A stretch of 64,000 nucleotides of DNA from JBBPZK01 sp965219175 (GTDB lineage Bacteria; Actinomycetota; Rubrobacteria; Rubrobacterales; Rubrobacteraceae): positions 1,488,001-1,552,000 of the forward strand of contig CBDCNI010000001.1 in NCBI GenBank assembly GCA_965219175.1, read 5' to 3'. Positions 17,185-25,990 of the stretch are shown here, in pieces. The notes under the pieces were generated by a model, which saw only the letters and a list, made by a program, of their open reading frames with translations, ran no database searches and was not told the origin of the DNA. The first letter of the stretch is position 1, and every line of letters begins with the position of its first letter. Position numbers and translations under genes: made by a program.

Positions 17185-17402
17185 CCCAACGCTCCCGCCA
17201 TCTCTCGAAACCGACCTTTCTCAAAACCGCAGCCGCCGCATTCTCGAACGGCCGGGGCCCATATACTACTCCATCATCTCCCCGCTCCAATCCTCCGAAC
17301 TCGTCGCGTTTCTGGCCCGAGGAGTACGTATACAGATGAAGGTTTGTTTATGAAATTTAAGAGTGTGGGCTAATATACCTACCGTTTCGCTTTTCAAGCT
17401 GG

Positions 17403-17408
17403 TAGACT
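17403..17408 (+). promoter_or_regulatory. Leaderless-type -10 box (TAGACT)
   Basis: TAGACT, seven bases, ATG 17416; no Shine-Dalgarno. It shares the longer block CTGGTAGACTT with the site at 13892-13903. Confidence 0.55.
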
Positions 17409-17415
17409 TTTAGGC

Positions 17416-18279
17416 ATGAGACGCAAACCTCAGAAGAAATTGTTCAGGAGAAGGCGGCGTTTAGGAGTTTTCCTATACTTCCCGCTTTCGCTGCTGGCTA
17501 TAGGCGCACTGTTCGTCCTCGGGTTCAACAGCTTCATCGGGAGTTCCAACGTCCGTCAAGTAACAGAGGTAAAGAGCCCCGTGCTAGCCAAGGCTCCGCA
17601 GACGATGTCCGGCAAGGCGAGGGACGCCGCCAAGGCAAAAGACAAGGCCGCCGCCCAAAAGAAGGTTGACGAGAAGAAAGCAGAAGCAAAAAAGAAGGCC
17701 GACGAGCAGAAGAAAGCTGAAGCGAAGAAAGCCGAGGCTGAAAAGAAGGCCGCCGATAAGAAAGCGGCCGATAAGGAGGCAGCGGCTAAAAAAGCCGAGG
17801 CTGACAAGAAAAAGAAAGCTGCCCAGGCGATGCCTCCTGCTCCGGTAGACAAGACTTTGTCCTTGACGGTCCCGAAGATGGGCCGTTACGACGACGTGGT
17901 GTACAACACCGACGATGACGCGGCGATGAATTATGGGGCGGTGAAGTTGCCTTCGACGGCTTTCCCGTGGCAGAACAACGGCAATACCTACATCGCGGCC
18001 CACGTACTCGGGTATGCTGGGACCGGGAGTTTGTATCAGTTCGCCAACCTGCCGAACATGACTTATGGGGATAAGGTCTATCTGACCGACGCCAACGGTT
18101 ACACCTACGAGTACGAGGTCAGTGAAATCTTCGTGGTGACGCCCTACGACGACTGGGTTACCAACCCGGTAGCCGGCAGGAACATGGTTACTCTCCAGAC
18201 GTGTATAGACCCGCCCGCCTACGACCAGCGGCTCATAGTCCGGGCCGACCGGGTGGCGATCATCCCGCCTTCCTACTAA
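17416..18279 (+). CDS. Class E sortase with Lys/Ala-rich coiled-coil stalk
   Basis: Membrane-anchored transpeptidase that joins surface proteins to the cell wall. The 287 residues comprise a basic N-terminus (KKLFRRRRRLG), a transmembrane helix at about 17-40, a stalk of about 90 residues made almost only of Lys, Ala, Glu and Asp, and a sortase domain from about 145. The catalytic His lies in TYIAAHVLGY, Cys in MVTLQTCIDPP, and Arg in YDQRLIVRAD. The catalytic pattern fits class E of Actinomycetota. The charged stalk is unusually long and probably spans the wall. Candidate substrates are at 20636 and 33884. A second sortase is at 44590. Confidence 0.92.
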   Translation: MRRKPQKKLFRRRRRLGVFLYFPLSLLAIGALFVLGFNSFIGSSNVRQVTEVKSPVLAKAPQTMSGKARDAAKAKDKAAAQKKVDEKKAEAKKKADEQKKAEAKKAEAEKKAADKKAADKEAAAKKAEADKKKKAAQAMPPAPVDKTLSLTVPKMGRYDDVVYNTDDDAAMNYGAVKLPSTAFPWQNNGNTYIAAHVLGYAGTGSLYQFANLPNMTYGDKVYLTDANGYTYEYEVSEIFVVTPYDDWVTNPVAGRNMVTLQTCIDPPAYDQRLIVRADRVAIIPPSY

Positions 18280-18305
18280 CAAAAACCTGAACGATAGCTC
18301 TCGTG

Positions 18306-18340
18306 GAGGCCGTCTCATTGCGGGGCGGCCTCTTCGTATC
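18306..18340 (+). terminator. Probable terminator behind sortase gene
   Basis: GAGGCCG (18306) pairs with CGGCCTC (18326), a seven-pair GC-rich stem with a 13-base loop, followed by TTCGT. The T-run is weak. It lies 27 bases after the sortase stop. Confidence 0.55.
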
Positions 18341-18431
18341 TCGCGTGGAAATAGTTATACTTGAACGTAGACGCTTTTCGGGAGTAGCTCCCGGAGGCGG
18401 GAGATAGCAAGCAAGCTGAGGAGGCTTTTAT

Positions 18432-19460
18432 ATGGCACTAGTAACGATGCGCCAGCTTCTCGATGAGGCGGCGAAGGGCGGCTACGGCGTTGGGGCTTTC
18501 AACGTCAACAACCTGGAACAGATACAGGCGATCATGGAGGCTGGTCGGGAGACGGGCTCTCCGGTAATAATCCAGGCGAGTCGGGGGGCGCGCAAGTACG
18601 CCAACGACCGTTTTCTGTACCACTTGATGGAGGCGGCGGCGGAAGTCTACCCGGACGTGCCGGTCGCGTTGCATCAGGATCACGGCAACTCCCCCGAGAC
18701 CTGCAAGAGCGCCATAGACCTCGGCTTCACGAGCGTCATGATGGACGGTTCCCTGGAAGCCGACGGAAAGACCCCGGCGGACTTCGACTACAACGTGAAG
18801 GTAACTCGTGAGGTCGTCGAGATGGCCCATGAGGCGGGCGTAACGGTCGAGGGAGAGTTGGGGACCCTCGGCGGCATCGAGGACGGACACGGCTCCGGTG
18901 AGGTGAACCTGACGGACCCGGATCAGGCGGAGGAGTTCGTCGAGCGGACCGGCGTAGATGCGCTGGCGGTCGCGATAGGCACGAGCCACGGAGCGTACAA
19001 GTTCACCAAAGAGCCGGACCGCGAAGTTCTCGCGATGCACATTATCGAGGAGATCAACCGCAGGTTGCCGACCACCCACCTGGTGATGCACGGCTCCTCA
19101 AGCGTCCCGAAGGAGCTAGTGGACCTCATCAACGAGTACGGCGGTGAGATCCGTCCGACGTGGGGTGTGCCGGTGCGGGAGATCCAGGAAGGCATCAAGC
19201 ACGGCGTCCGAAAGATAAACGTGGACACCGACCTGCGCCTCGCCGCAACCGGCGCCATCCGCAAAGCATTCGCCGAAGACCCCGGAGCATTCGACCCGCG
19301 CTACTACCTCACACCCGCCCGCGAAGCGATGAAAGAAGTAGTCAAGGCGCGGATGGAGGCCTTCGGCCAGGCCGGACACGCCGGAGACTACGAGCCGCTC
19401 TCCCTGGAAGACATGGCGAACCGCTACAAGGAGCAGGGTCACCAGCTAGCGGTGGGTTAG
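18432..19460 (+). CDS. fba: Class II fructose-bisphosphate aldolase
   Basis: Zinc-dependent aldolase of glycolysis and gluconeogenesis, cleaving fructose-1,6-bisphosphate to DHAP and glyceraldehyde-3-phosphate. 342 residues. VGAFNVNNLEQ at the N-terminus, the zinc and base region VALHQDHGNSPE, SVMMDGSLEAD, EGELGTLGGIEDG, the second zinc His in AIGTSHGAYKF, and LVMHGSSSVP. The size and the C-terminal helices are normal. AGGAGG lies before the ATG. The 90-base leader has a TATACT box and a small CGGGAG/CTCCCG hairpin at 18379-18393. A strong terminator follows. Confidence 0.95.
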   Translation: MALVTMRQLLDEAAKGGYGVGAFNVNNLEQIQAIMEAGRETGSPVIIQASRGARKYANDRFLYHLMEAAAEVYPDVPVALHQDHGNSPETCKSAIDLGFTSVMMDGSLEADGKTPADFDYNVKVTREVVEMAHEAGVTVEGELGTLGGIEDGHGSGEVNLTDPDQAEEFVERTGVDALAVAIGTSHGAYKFTKEPDREVLAMHIIEEINRRLPTTHLVMHGSSSVPKELVDLINEYGGEIRPTWGVPVREIQEGIKHGVRKINVDTDLRLAATGAIRKAFAEDPGAFDPRYYLTPAREAMKEVVKARMEAFGQAGHAGDYEPLSLEDMANRYKEQGHQLAVG

Positions 19461-19494
19461 GAGACGGTCGGCAAGTCAGCTTTTTAGCAGGTCA

Positions 19495-19528
19495 ACGGTC
19501 AGCCTCTTCGGCTGGCCGTTTTCTGTTT
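19495..19528 (+). terminator. Rho-independent terminator of aldolase gene
   Basis: ACGGTCAGCC pairs with GGCTGGCCGT (ten pairs, one G-T wobble) around a five-base TCTTC loop, followed by the T-rich TTTCTGTTT. This is the classic form. Confidence 0.85.
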
Positions 19529-19567
19529 CCATAGACGATTCTACAATTCGACGGATCGAAGGTCTTA

Positions 19568-19918
19568 GTGGGACCGGAGAAGTACAAAAATGAGGTCTTG
19601 GGCCATTTGCGCCGTTGGCTCGTCGGGGGAGAACGAGAAGTCCCGATGGGCGCTGGAGGAGCATACAGAACATCTTTTGAGGATGTAGAGTTCGGGACCT
19701 ACGAAGGCGAAGACGTGGTCGTCGTATCGTTCCGGATCGAGGGGGACGACCGTCTATTCGGGTTCCGAATGGAAGCTGTGGAGCCTTTGGATCCCAGAGA
19801 CCTTTCCTACGAAGACCCGGAAGGATGGGCTGAGATCATCCTCATCAACCTGGACGAAGCTATCCTTGTGGGGACGAGATCCGGGCCGGACTCCGAAGGC
19901 ATTGTGTGGGTCTATTAA
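19568..19918 (+). CDS. Hypothetical protein, 116 aa
   Basis: Unrecognised acidic soluble protein. The N-terminal helix (YKNEVLGHLRRWLVGG) is followed by alternating beta-like segments with many Asp and Glu (VEFGTYEGEDVVVVSFRIEG). It resembles small single-domain cytoplasmic proteins found next to each other in actinobacteria, but I cannot name a family. GTG 19568 is the start, with GAAGG upstream. It follows the aldolase terminator, so it is transcribed separately, perhaps together with the next gene 57 bases on. Confidence 0.6.
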   Translation: MGPEKYKNEVLGHLRRWLVGGEREVPMGAGGAYRTSFEDVEFGTYEGEDVVVVSFRIEGDDRLFGFRMEAVEPLDPRDLSYEDPEGWAEIILINLDEAILVGTRSGPDSEGIVWVY

Positions 19919-19974
19919 GGTCCACCGCCGATTTATATTCGACGCGAAGGTGAAACTTCTGGCATGATGTTGGC

Positions 19975-20550
19975 GTGAGCAACGAAAATGACATCACCTT
20001 CCCCAGTCTTTACCAGACGTGGAGAGACTTTGACCTAGGATACTACAGCGGAATCGGTACCAGACGCTCGTGGTTCTACGCGAACGTTAGGCCCGACGAC
20101 GAACTGCGGATCTGGCGCTTCGTAGAAGAGAATTACCTGCTGCGCTACGAGGAGTTTATGGGCGTGAGGTTCGATTGGTGTTCTTCGGGGCTGTGGAGCC
20201 TGCCCTATCCCGGAGCCAACGGCGACAGATGGAACTTCTCCGACTTGAACGATATAGAGATCCTGGACCGGAAGGAGCGCTTCTTGAAGAACGCGAAACT
20301 TTCGGATCGGGCACAGCAACTGCTCGAGGAGTGGCACGACCCACTCGACGCGCTTCCACTAGAAGGCGGAGATCACTTCGACCACGAAGCGTCGGAAGCT
20401 CGGGGTCTCGCCGCAGCCGTGGAGGTCAAGCGCTCACTCGGAGAAGACATATACGTGGAGTACAGGAAATTTCAAGAGATCATCATCGTCGACGGCGAAA
20501 CGAAAGAGCTTGGAGTACCGGAGTACATCCTGGAACCCGGCAGAGGATAA
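19975..20550 (+). CDS. Hypothetical protein, 191 aa
   Basis: No recognised family. It is rich in aromatic residues in the first half (LYQTWRDFDLGYYSGIG, WCSSGLWSLPYPGANG), acidic and helical in the second, and has no signal peptide or membrane segment. The start is GTG 19975 without a good Shine-Dalgarno. It may be cotranscribed with the preceding 116-aa gene. GC content is slightly lower than in the housekeeping genes around. Confidence 0.6.
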   Translation: MSNENDITFPSLYQTWRDFDLGYYSGIGTRRSWFYANVRPDDELRIWRFVEENYLLRYEEFMGVRFDWCSSGLWSLPYPGANGDRWNFSDLNDIEILDRKERFLKNAKLSDRAQQLLEEWHDPLDALPLEGGDHFDHEASEARGLAAAVEVKRSLGEDIYVEYRKFQEIIIVDGETKELGVPEYILEPGRG

Positions 20551-20635
20551 GCCGGTTTCGAGTATCGAAGCCCTCATATATCCGCTATTCTGAAGGGATA
20601 GAGTTTTCGTAGCGGTCGAGAGCGGAGCAGGACTA

Positions 20636-21313
20636 ATGCACACGAAAGCATGGTCGATCCGGATTTGTACGGTAGTCGCAGCGTTGCTCTGCGCTGCCGC
20701 ACTCTCCACGCAAGCCAAAGGCGAGTCCGGCACCACGAAGCGCTATCCTCCGTCTAGTTCCGGGAGCATGTACTCCAACAGCAAGCTCCCGGCCTGTCAG
20801 CGTGATTTCGACCCGTACAAAATGCCTCGCTCATTCCTGAAGAAGTGCGGGGTCAAGACCATCCCTCTAGTAACTGTGAAACCACTACCCGGTGGTGGCA
20901 AGGACTACGTCTACAAAGATGGGACTCACATGCCCGTACCCCCCAAAAACTTCAACTCTTGCACAGCCACTGACAAGCAACTTGCCGAGTATGGAATGCC
21001 GCCGAGGGAGCATACCACCGGCGACGCGAAGTGCCGTCCTGCCATCGTAAAATCTCAAGGGCCTTTCATAGTCGCGACCAATATGACATCAGGTGCGGTA
21101 TCTGAATCTGGCAGGGAAGGAGGGGGCAACATAGGCTTCTCGACAGGATCAACGGACGCCTCGACCTCACCAGCCGGAAGCACTTCTTCCTCAATGTCTA
21201 ATCCAGCGGGCATCCCAAATACCGGAGGTCCGTCTCTCGCGACTTATGCTGCTGCTTTGTTCACGGCTGCGGGCGTCATGATGCTCGTGGTGTTGCGTCG
21301 GCATATGCGGTAG
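20636..21313 (+). CDS. Secreted surface protein with sortase-like sorting signal IPNTG
   Basis: 225 residues. The signal peptide runs to about residue 31 (VVAALLCAAALSTQAKG). Four Cys lie in a Pro/Lys-rich middle (LPACQRDFDPYKMP, FLKKCGVKT), then comes a Ser/Thr/Gly-rich stalk. The end has the three-part sorting signal: IPNTGG, a hydrophobic helix (YAAALFTAAGVMMLVVL) and a basic tail (RRHMR). IPNTG differs from canonical LPxTG and from the LAxTG favoured by class E enzymes. It is the likely substrate of one of the two class E sortases, the nearer being 2.4 kb upstream. No known domain is visible in the mature part. Confidence 0.8.
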   Translation: MHTKAWSIRICTVVAALLCAAALSTQAKGESGTTKRYPPSSSGSMYSNSKLPACQRDFDPYKMPRSFLKKCGVKTIPLVTVKPLPGGGKDYVYKDGTHMPVPPKNFNSCTATDKQLAEYGMPPREHTTGDAKCRPAIVKSQGPFIVATNMTSGAVSESGREGGGNIGFSTGSTDASTSPAGSTSSSMSNPAGIPNTGGPSLATYAAALFTAAGVMMLVVLRRHMR

Positions 21314-21352
21314 GGCTTCGTTGTACGAGCGGGGCTGTTTCTAGCTCCTGAA

Positions 21353-21610
21353 CTACCTCGGCTCGTATACGTCGTAGAGGATGGGCTCTATTCCTTCGTC
21401 GCCGACGCCGGAGCGGTACTGGATGTAGCGGGCGCGCTGGAGGTAGGAGAGGGCTGTTTTCACTCGGCCTTCGAGGGACGGTATCTCTTCTCCTAGCTGT
21501 TCGAGCTTGGATGAGTCCAGGATCACGTCGTCCTCATCGTTGTCTTGCCAGATGTCCCAGAGGTTGCGCCAGAGAGCCTCCGCCTCGGGGGAGAGTTGTT
21601 CGCGTTCCAT
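21353..21610 (-). CDS. Small hypothetical protein, 85 aa
   Basis: Acidic helical protein, no recognised family. LSPEAEALWRNLWDIW begins it, then VKTALSYLQRARYIQYR, a helix plus strand pattern that resembles a short winged-helix segment, but evidence is weak. It lies ten bases downstream of moaB on the same strand, so is probably the last gene of the pepA-MBL-moaB operon. Confidence 0.6.
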   Translation of the reverse strand: MEREQLSPEAEALWRNLWDIWQDNDEDDVILDSSKLEQLGEEIPSLEGRVKTALSYLQRARYIQYRSGVGDEGIEPILYDVYEPR

Positions 21611-21619
21611 ATCTGTAGC

Positions 21620-22144
21620 TTACCTGCTTTCCTGGTGCTTGCGGAGTTCGAAAACGACGTGGGCTATCTCGGGGACGAGGAGTTTGTCGACGGCGAGGCG
21701 CACGGCGTTTCGGGAGCCGGGGAGGCTCGCGACGAGCTTCGTGCCGACGGCCCCGGCTACGGCGCGACTCAGGAAGGCGGCGGCGCCTATCTCCTCGTAG
21801 GAGAGCATCCGGAAGATCTCCCCGAAGCCGTCTAATTTCTTCTCGATCATCCGGTCCACGACCTCATAGGTGGTGTCGCGGGCGGAGATTCCTGTCCCGC
21901 CGGTGGTGATTACCGCGTCCACGTCCGAGCGTGCCAGTAAGTCAACCAACTCCGTCCTGATGCGGGATGCCTCGTCCCTGACTATGGAGCGCGAGACTAT
22001 CTCGTGTCCGGCTTCCTCCAGTAGCTCCTGTACCGTGTCGCCGCCGGTGTCGTCTTCGGTGGTGCGGGTGTCGCTGATGGTTAGGATGGCTGCCCGGACG
22101 TGATCCGGGGCCGACTCTCGATGTTTTTCCACGCTTTCGCTCAC
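21620..22144 (-). CDS. moaB: MoaB/Mog-family molybdenum cofactor protein
   Basis: 174 residues of the MoaB/MogA fold: AAILTISDTRTTEDDTGGDT at the start, DAVITTGGTGISARDTTYEV (the molybdopterin-binding TTGGTG loop) in the middle, and LVASLPGSRNAVRLAVDKLL near the end. MogA adenylates molybdopterin before metal insertion; for stand-alone MoaB the role is less clear. It overlaps the upstream MBL gene by four bases. No other moa gene lies in the window. Confidence 0.92.
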   Translation of the reverse strand: MSESVEKHRESAPDHVRAAILTISDTRTTEDDTGGDTVQELLEEAGHEIVSRSIVRDEASRIRTELVDLLARSDVDAVITTGGTGISARDTTYEVVDRMIEKKLDGFGEIFRMLSYEEIGAAAFLSRAVAGAVGTKLVASLPGSRNAVRLAVDKLLVPEIAHVVFELRKHQESR

Positions 22145-22782
22145 AGCAGCCCACCTCCCGTCAGAAACGGGTTGCTCGCCCGCTCCTCCCCGATAGTAGT
22201 CTTCGGACCATGCCCCGGATAAACCCGCGTCTCGTCCGGGAGCGTGAGCAACCTTTCTTCGATGCTCTTCATCAAGACCTCCATGCTCCCGCCCGGAAGG
22301 TCGACCCGCCCGACGCTGCCGGCGAAGAGCGCATCCCCGGCGAGGACGAGTCCTTCGCTTTCTATATCGAAAGCGAGATGTCCCGGCGCGTGGCCCGGCG
22401 TGTAGAGCGACTTCAACTCGATGCCGCCGACCTCGATGGTCTCTTCGTCCGCGATGTAGCTGTCTATGGACGGGACTTTGCCGAACTTGAGGCCCATCAT
22501 TATCGCCTGGTTCGGGACTTGCTGGAGCATCGGTTCGGCTTCTTCGTGGGTCCGTACGGGGCAGCTATACTCGTCCACGAGCGCCGCGACGGCCCCGACG
22601 TGGTCTATGTGTGCGTGGGTCAGGAGTATCTGCCCGATCTCCAGCTCCGTCTGCTCGACGGCGATTGCGATCCTGGCGGCTTCGTCGCCTGGATCGACGA
22701 GCGCCCCGACGCCGGATGCCTCGTCCCCGATTATGTAGCAGTTCTCCTGAAACGGCCCGACGGTCAGCATCTGGAGGATCAC
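22141..22782 (-). CDS. Metallo-beta-lactamase-fold hydrolase (glyoxalase II-like)
   Basis: 213 residues. Metal motif THAHIDHVGAVAALV, third-ligand region TPGHAPGHLAFD, acidic ligand ALFAGSVGRVDLPGG, and YPGHGPKTTIG. This matches the YcbL-type small hydroxyacylglutathione hydrolase-like group, which hydrolyses thioesters such as S-lactoyl conjugates. As Actinomycetota often lack glutathione, the natural substrate is uncertain. The start is GTG directly after the pepA stop codon, with GGAGG seven bases before it. Confidence 0.9.
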   Translation of the reverse strand: MILQMLTVGPFQENCYIIGDEASGVGALVDPGDEAARIAIAVEQTELEIGQILLTHAHIDHVGAVAALVDEYSCPVRTHEEAEPMLQQVPNQAIMMGLKFGKVPSIDSYIADEETIEVGGIELKSLYTPGHAPGHLAFDIESEGLVLAGDALFAGSVGRVDLPGGSMEVLMKSIEERLLTLPDETRVYPGHGPKTTIGEERASNPFLTGGGLL

Positions 22783-24258
22783 CTAAGCGCCTCCTTCTAT
22801 CCGGCCCATCAGGAATTCCACGAGGAGAAGGGCGGGCGTGCCGGTGGCGCCTTTGGGGGTGTAGGAGTTGGTCCTGCCCCAGGCGGTCCCGGCGATGTCG
22901 AGGTGCGCCCAGGGGTAGTCGGCGGCGAACTCTTTGAGGAACGCCCCGGCGGTGAGTGCTCCGCCCGGTCGGCCGCCGGTATTCTTTATGTCTGCCGTGT
23001 CGCCTTTTATCTGCTCGGTGTACTCCTCGAAGAGCGGCAGCGGCCACGCCCGTTCGCCGGATTTCTCTCCGGCTGTTTGGACCTCGGAGATCAAATCTTC
23101 GTCGTTGCCCATCAACCCGGAGGCGTGATGTCCGAGCGCTATTACGCAGGCCCCGGTCAGGGTGGCGCAGTCGATGACGGCGGCCGGCTCGTAGCGGCGG
23201 GCGTAGGAGAGGGCGTCGGCGAGGATGAGGCGTCCCTCCGCGTCGGTCGAGAGGATCTCCGTCGTCTTGCCCGAGTGGAGCGTGAGCACGTCCCCCGGCT
23301 TGAAGGCGTCGCCGTCGGGCAGGTTCTCGGTCGCCGGAACGAGCGCCACGACGTTGAGCGGGAGGTCGAGCGCACCGACGGTCTCCATCGCCCCGAGGAC
23401 TGCCGCGCCGCCGCTCATGTCGAACTTCATCTCGTCCATCCCGCCGGACGGCTTTATGGAGATGCCGCCCGAGTCGAAGGTGACGGCCTTGCCGACGAGG
23501 ACGAGCGGCGCTTCATCTCCGCCTTTCCGATGCTCCAGCACGATAAAGCGCGGCTCGTTCGTCGAGGAGCGTCCGACCGTCGCCAGGCCGTTGAGACCTT
23601 CCTCTTCTATGCCGGGCTTGTCTAGAACGGTGACGTTCATACCGTGTCGCTCCGCTATACCGCGCGCCGTTTCCGCCAGGTACTCCGGGGTCGCGGTGTT
23701 GGACGGCTCGTTCGCGAGGTCCCGCGCGAGCGTCGCCCCAACGGCGAGTTTCTCACCGGCGTCGGCGCCGCGGGACGCTTCTTGCTCGTCATCACCCTCT
23801 TCGAGGGCCAATGTTATCTCGGATACCTCATGGTCGTCTTTCTCGCCGGTCTTGTAGCGGTCGAAGCGATAGAGGCCCAGTACCGCGCCCTCGGCGGCGG
23901 CTCTGGCGGTTGATTCTATGTCTACTCCGTCGAGGGCCGGTAGTACGAAAGCCGCGCTCTGGAGTTTGGTGGAGCGGGCTTTCTTCGCGACAGTGGCGGC
24001 GGTGCGCCGCAGCTTCTCGGGGGTGTAGGATGCGCGGCCCCCGAGACCGACGAGTAGTAGCCGGGACGCGGCTATGTCGTCTCCGGGATAGAGCAGGGAG
24101 GTCTCGCCTTCCTTGCCGGAGAAGTCTCCGTCTGAAAGGGCCGCTTCGGCGGCTCCGGTCAACGTGTCGGGTAGAGTCTCATCCTTAAAAAGGCCGACCG
24201 CGAGCATGCCGCTGGAGATCTCGTTTAGCGTGGCTTTCGTCGTTTGTATCCGTACCAA
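22783..24258 (-). CDS. pepA: Leucyl aminopeptidase (M17)
   Basis: 491 residues. The N-terminal macrodomain-like region covers about 1-170 and the M17 catalytic domain follows. VGKAVTFDSGGISIKPSGGM holds the first metal Lys and Asp, EMKFDMSGGAAVLGAM the next, and STDAEGRLILADALSYA the signature NTDAEGRL in the variant STDAEGRL. It is a cytosolic, two-metal, probably hexameric exopeptidase of peptide turnover. The start is TTG 24258 with GGGAGG nine bases upstream. It leads the operon pepA-MBL-moaB-85 aa gene. Confidence 0.93.
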   Translation of the reverse strand: MVRIQTTKATLNEISSGMLAVGLFKDETLPDTLTGAAEAALSDGDFSGKEGETSLLYPGDDIAASRLLLVGLGGRASYTPEKLRRTAATVAKKARSTKLQSAAFVLPALDGVDIESTARAAAEGAVLGLYRFDRYKTGEKDDHEVSEITLALEEGDDEQEASRGADAGEKLAVGATLARDLANEPSNTATPEYLAETARGIAERHGMNVTVLDKPGIEEEGLNGLATVGRSSTNEPRFIVLEHRKGGDEAPLVLVGKAVTFDSGGISIKPSGGMDEMKFDMSGGAAVLGAMETVGALDLPLNVVALVPATENLPDGDAFKPGDVLTLHSGKTTEILSTDAEGRLILADALSYARRYEPAAVIDCATLTGACVIALGHHASGLMGNDEDLISEVQTAGEKSGERAWPLPLFEEYTEQIKGDTADIKNTGGRPGGALTAGAFLKEFAADYPWAHLDIAGTAWGRTNSYTPKGATGTPALLLVEFLMGRIEGGA

Positions 24259-24326
24259 CTCCGTTCGCCTCCCGGACTAGCTTAGTAAATGTCTTGGACA
24301 GGTCCGGCGCGACACCGGCAACCTCG

Positions 24327-24332
24327 ATTATA
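24327..24332 (-). promoter_or_regulatory. Perfect -10 box for pepA operon
   Basis: TATAAT on the minus strand, about 70 bases before the pepA start, in a 200-base divergent region. No convincing -35 at 17 bases. Confidence 0.4.
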
Positions 24333-24460
24333 CGGTAAAGGCAGTCGTGGATTGGGATCGCCCTCTTGCCCCGCTAGTGTGCCACGGAATACGGTTTTCT
24401 TCCGTTCCGGTGGTATAAACCTCGGGTAGCAAAGAGAGTGTTCAGCTATGTCGGTATGCG

Positions 24461-25990
24461 GTGCTAGTTTTGGTCGCCGGATGGAAAGGTTTCGTCTATG
24501 GTGGGTTGCGTTTGAAGTCCGGTGGATCTTTTATCGAATCCGTAAGGGGTTCTTACTGGCCGACCGTGGTGATCTCACTGCTGGCCCTCTCGCCGGACTT
24601 TATCTTGAGTTCGTCTCTAGGTTTGCTACGGCCGACTGTTGCGCAGAGCCTCGGCGCCCAGCCGGGCCTTGTCTTTTGGGCTTCCATACTGAGCAATGCG
24701 GCGCTGGCGCTCGGGGCGGTGCTCGCCGCCGACCTGGCGCAACGCTTCAAGAACCGCCCGCTTTTCTTTACCTACGAGGTCATATTCATAGCCGGCTCCG
24801 CCCTCGGGACCTTCGCGCCGAGCGTGACTTTCTTGATCCTGGGCCATACCATCCAGGGTCTGTCTACCGGTCTCCTCCTCGTGGCCGCCCTTCCGCCGTT
24901 GGTTACGGGCTTCCCTGTCGAACGCCTCAAGACGACTATTCCGGCGGTGGTAATAGGTCTTTTCGGGGCCGTTACCGCCGGGCCGCTGGTTGGAGGTTTC
25001 ATCGCCCGTAGCGGGGCGTGGCGGCTTCTCTTCGGGGCGACCCTGGCTATCGGGGTGTTGACTATGGTGCTGGCCCTGATCGCGCTCGCCGAGAAAGAGG
25101 CTCTGAATCCGGGCGCGAGGATCGACGTTACGGCCATACTCCTCTCCATCTCCGGTACGGGGCTCGTTTTCTTCGGGGTAGGCCAACTCATGCGCTCGGG
25201 TTGGGGCTCTCCCATTTTCTATGTGCCGCTGGCCGCGGGACTGTTGTTGCTGGTCGCGCTCATCGTGCTGGAGAGGTTCAGGGACGAGGCGCTCATGCCG
25301 GTCGGTCCCCTGACGACTACTTTCCCGGTCATGGGAATACTGGCCGCAATCATCTCGGGGGCGGCGTTTACGGGACTACTGGAGCTTACGATCCAATTCT
25401 TGGAGAAAGTCCGGGGACTGGATGCGTGGTCCACGGGGCTGCTGTTCTGGCCGACCCTGGCTGCGGGCATTGTCGGCGCTTTGATCGTCGGCGCCGTCCT
25501 TACGACCCGTTGGGTTTTGACGCTGCCGCTGTTTGGCATGACTGCACTGGCCGTTGCCGCACTGTTGCTCACCGGGGTCACGTCCGGGACCGGTAACGGC
25601 TGGATACTCCTCATCTCCGGGGCGCTTGGCCTGGGGGCGAGCCTTACCGTAACGCCGGGCCTCTTGATGGCTGCTTTGAGCGTCCGGCCGATGTTGGTGG
25701 GGCGTGCGATCGCGCTGGTCGAGCTACTGCGTCTGGCGAGCGCTTATGCGGTTGGTCCGGTGCTCATCTACTTCGCCCAATCCTACGGCTCCCAACTGCT
25801 GCCGGGCTTGCACACTGCTTTCTGGATAGTGTTCGGGTTCATGCTCGCCGGCATCGTTTTCATCACCTTGATCTATATCTCCAGTGGAACTCGCATCCAT
25901 CCGCCCGGCCTGCAGACCTTTTTGGAAGAAGGAGAACCGGCCTTCAATTCACCGCCGATCAGGACCCACCGATCTACCGATCCCGAATAG
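24461..25990 (+). CDS. MFS drug-efflux-type transporter (14-TM DHA2 type)
   Basis: 509 residues with about 14 hydrophobic segments. GLVFWASILSNAALALGAVL and the motif-A-like DLAQRFKNRPLF lie between segments 2 and 3. Motif C is seen around GLFGAVTAGPLVGGFIA. This is the EmrB/QacA type of proton-coupled exporter in the cytoplasmic membrane. The first 20 residues from GTG 24461 may be non-coding; TTG at 24512 is another possible start. The C-terminal stretch has no clear domain. Its stop overlaps the probable start region of the glycosyltransferase gene, which suggests one transcript through the two glycosyltransferases. Confidence 0.87.
   Translation: MLVLVAGWKGFVYGGLRLKSGGSFIESVRGSYWPTVVISLLALSPDFILSSSLGLLRPTVAQSLGAQPGLVFWASILSNAALALGAVLAADLAQRFKNRPLFFTYEVIFIAGSALGTFAPSVTFLILGHTIQGLSTGLLLVAALPPLVTGFPVERLKTTIPAVVIGLFGAVTAGPLVGGFIARSGAWRLLFGATLAIGVLTMVLALIALAEKEALNPGARIDVTAILLSISGTGLVFFGVGQLMRSGWGSPIFYVPLAAGLLLLVALIVLERFRDEALMPVGPLTTTFPVMGILAAIISGAAFTGLLELTIQFLEKVRGLDAWSTGLLFWPTLAAGIVGALIVGAVLTTRWVLTLPLFGMTALAVAALLLTGVTSGTGNGWILLISGALGLGASLTVTPGLLMAALSVRPMLVGRAIALVELLRLASAYAVGPVLIYFAQSYGSQLLPGLHTAFWIVFGFMLAGIVFITLIYISSGTRIHPPGLQTFLEEGEPAFNSPPIRTHRSTDPE

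Noticed and set aside
22210..23625. Long plus-strand frame of 471 codons
   Set aside because: It lies wholly antisense to the MBL and pepA genes, which have clear catalytic motifs. High GC produces long antisense frames; its protein has no domain and an odd composition.
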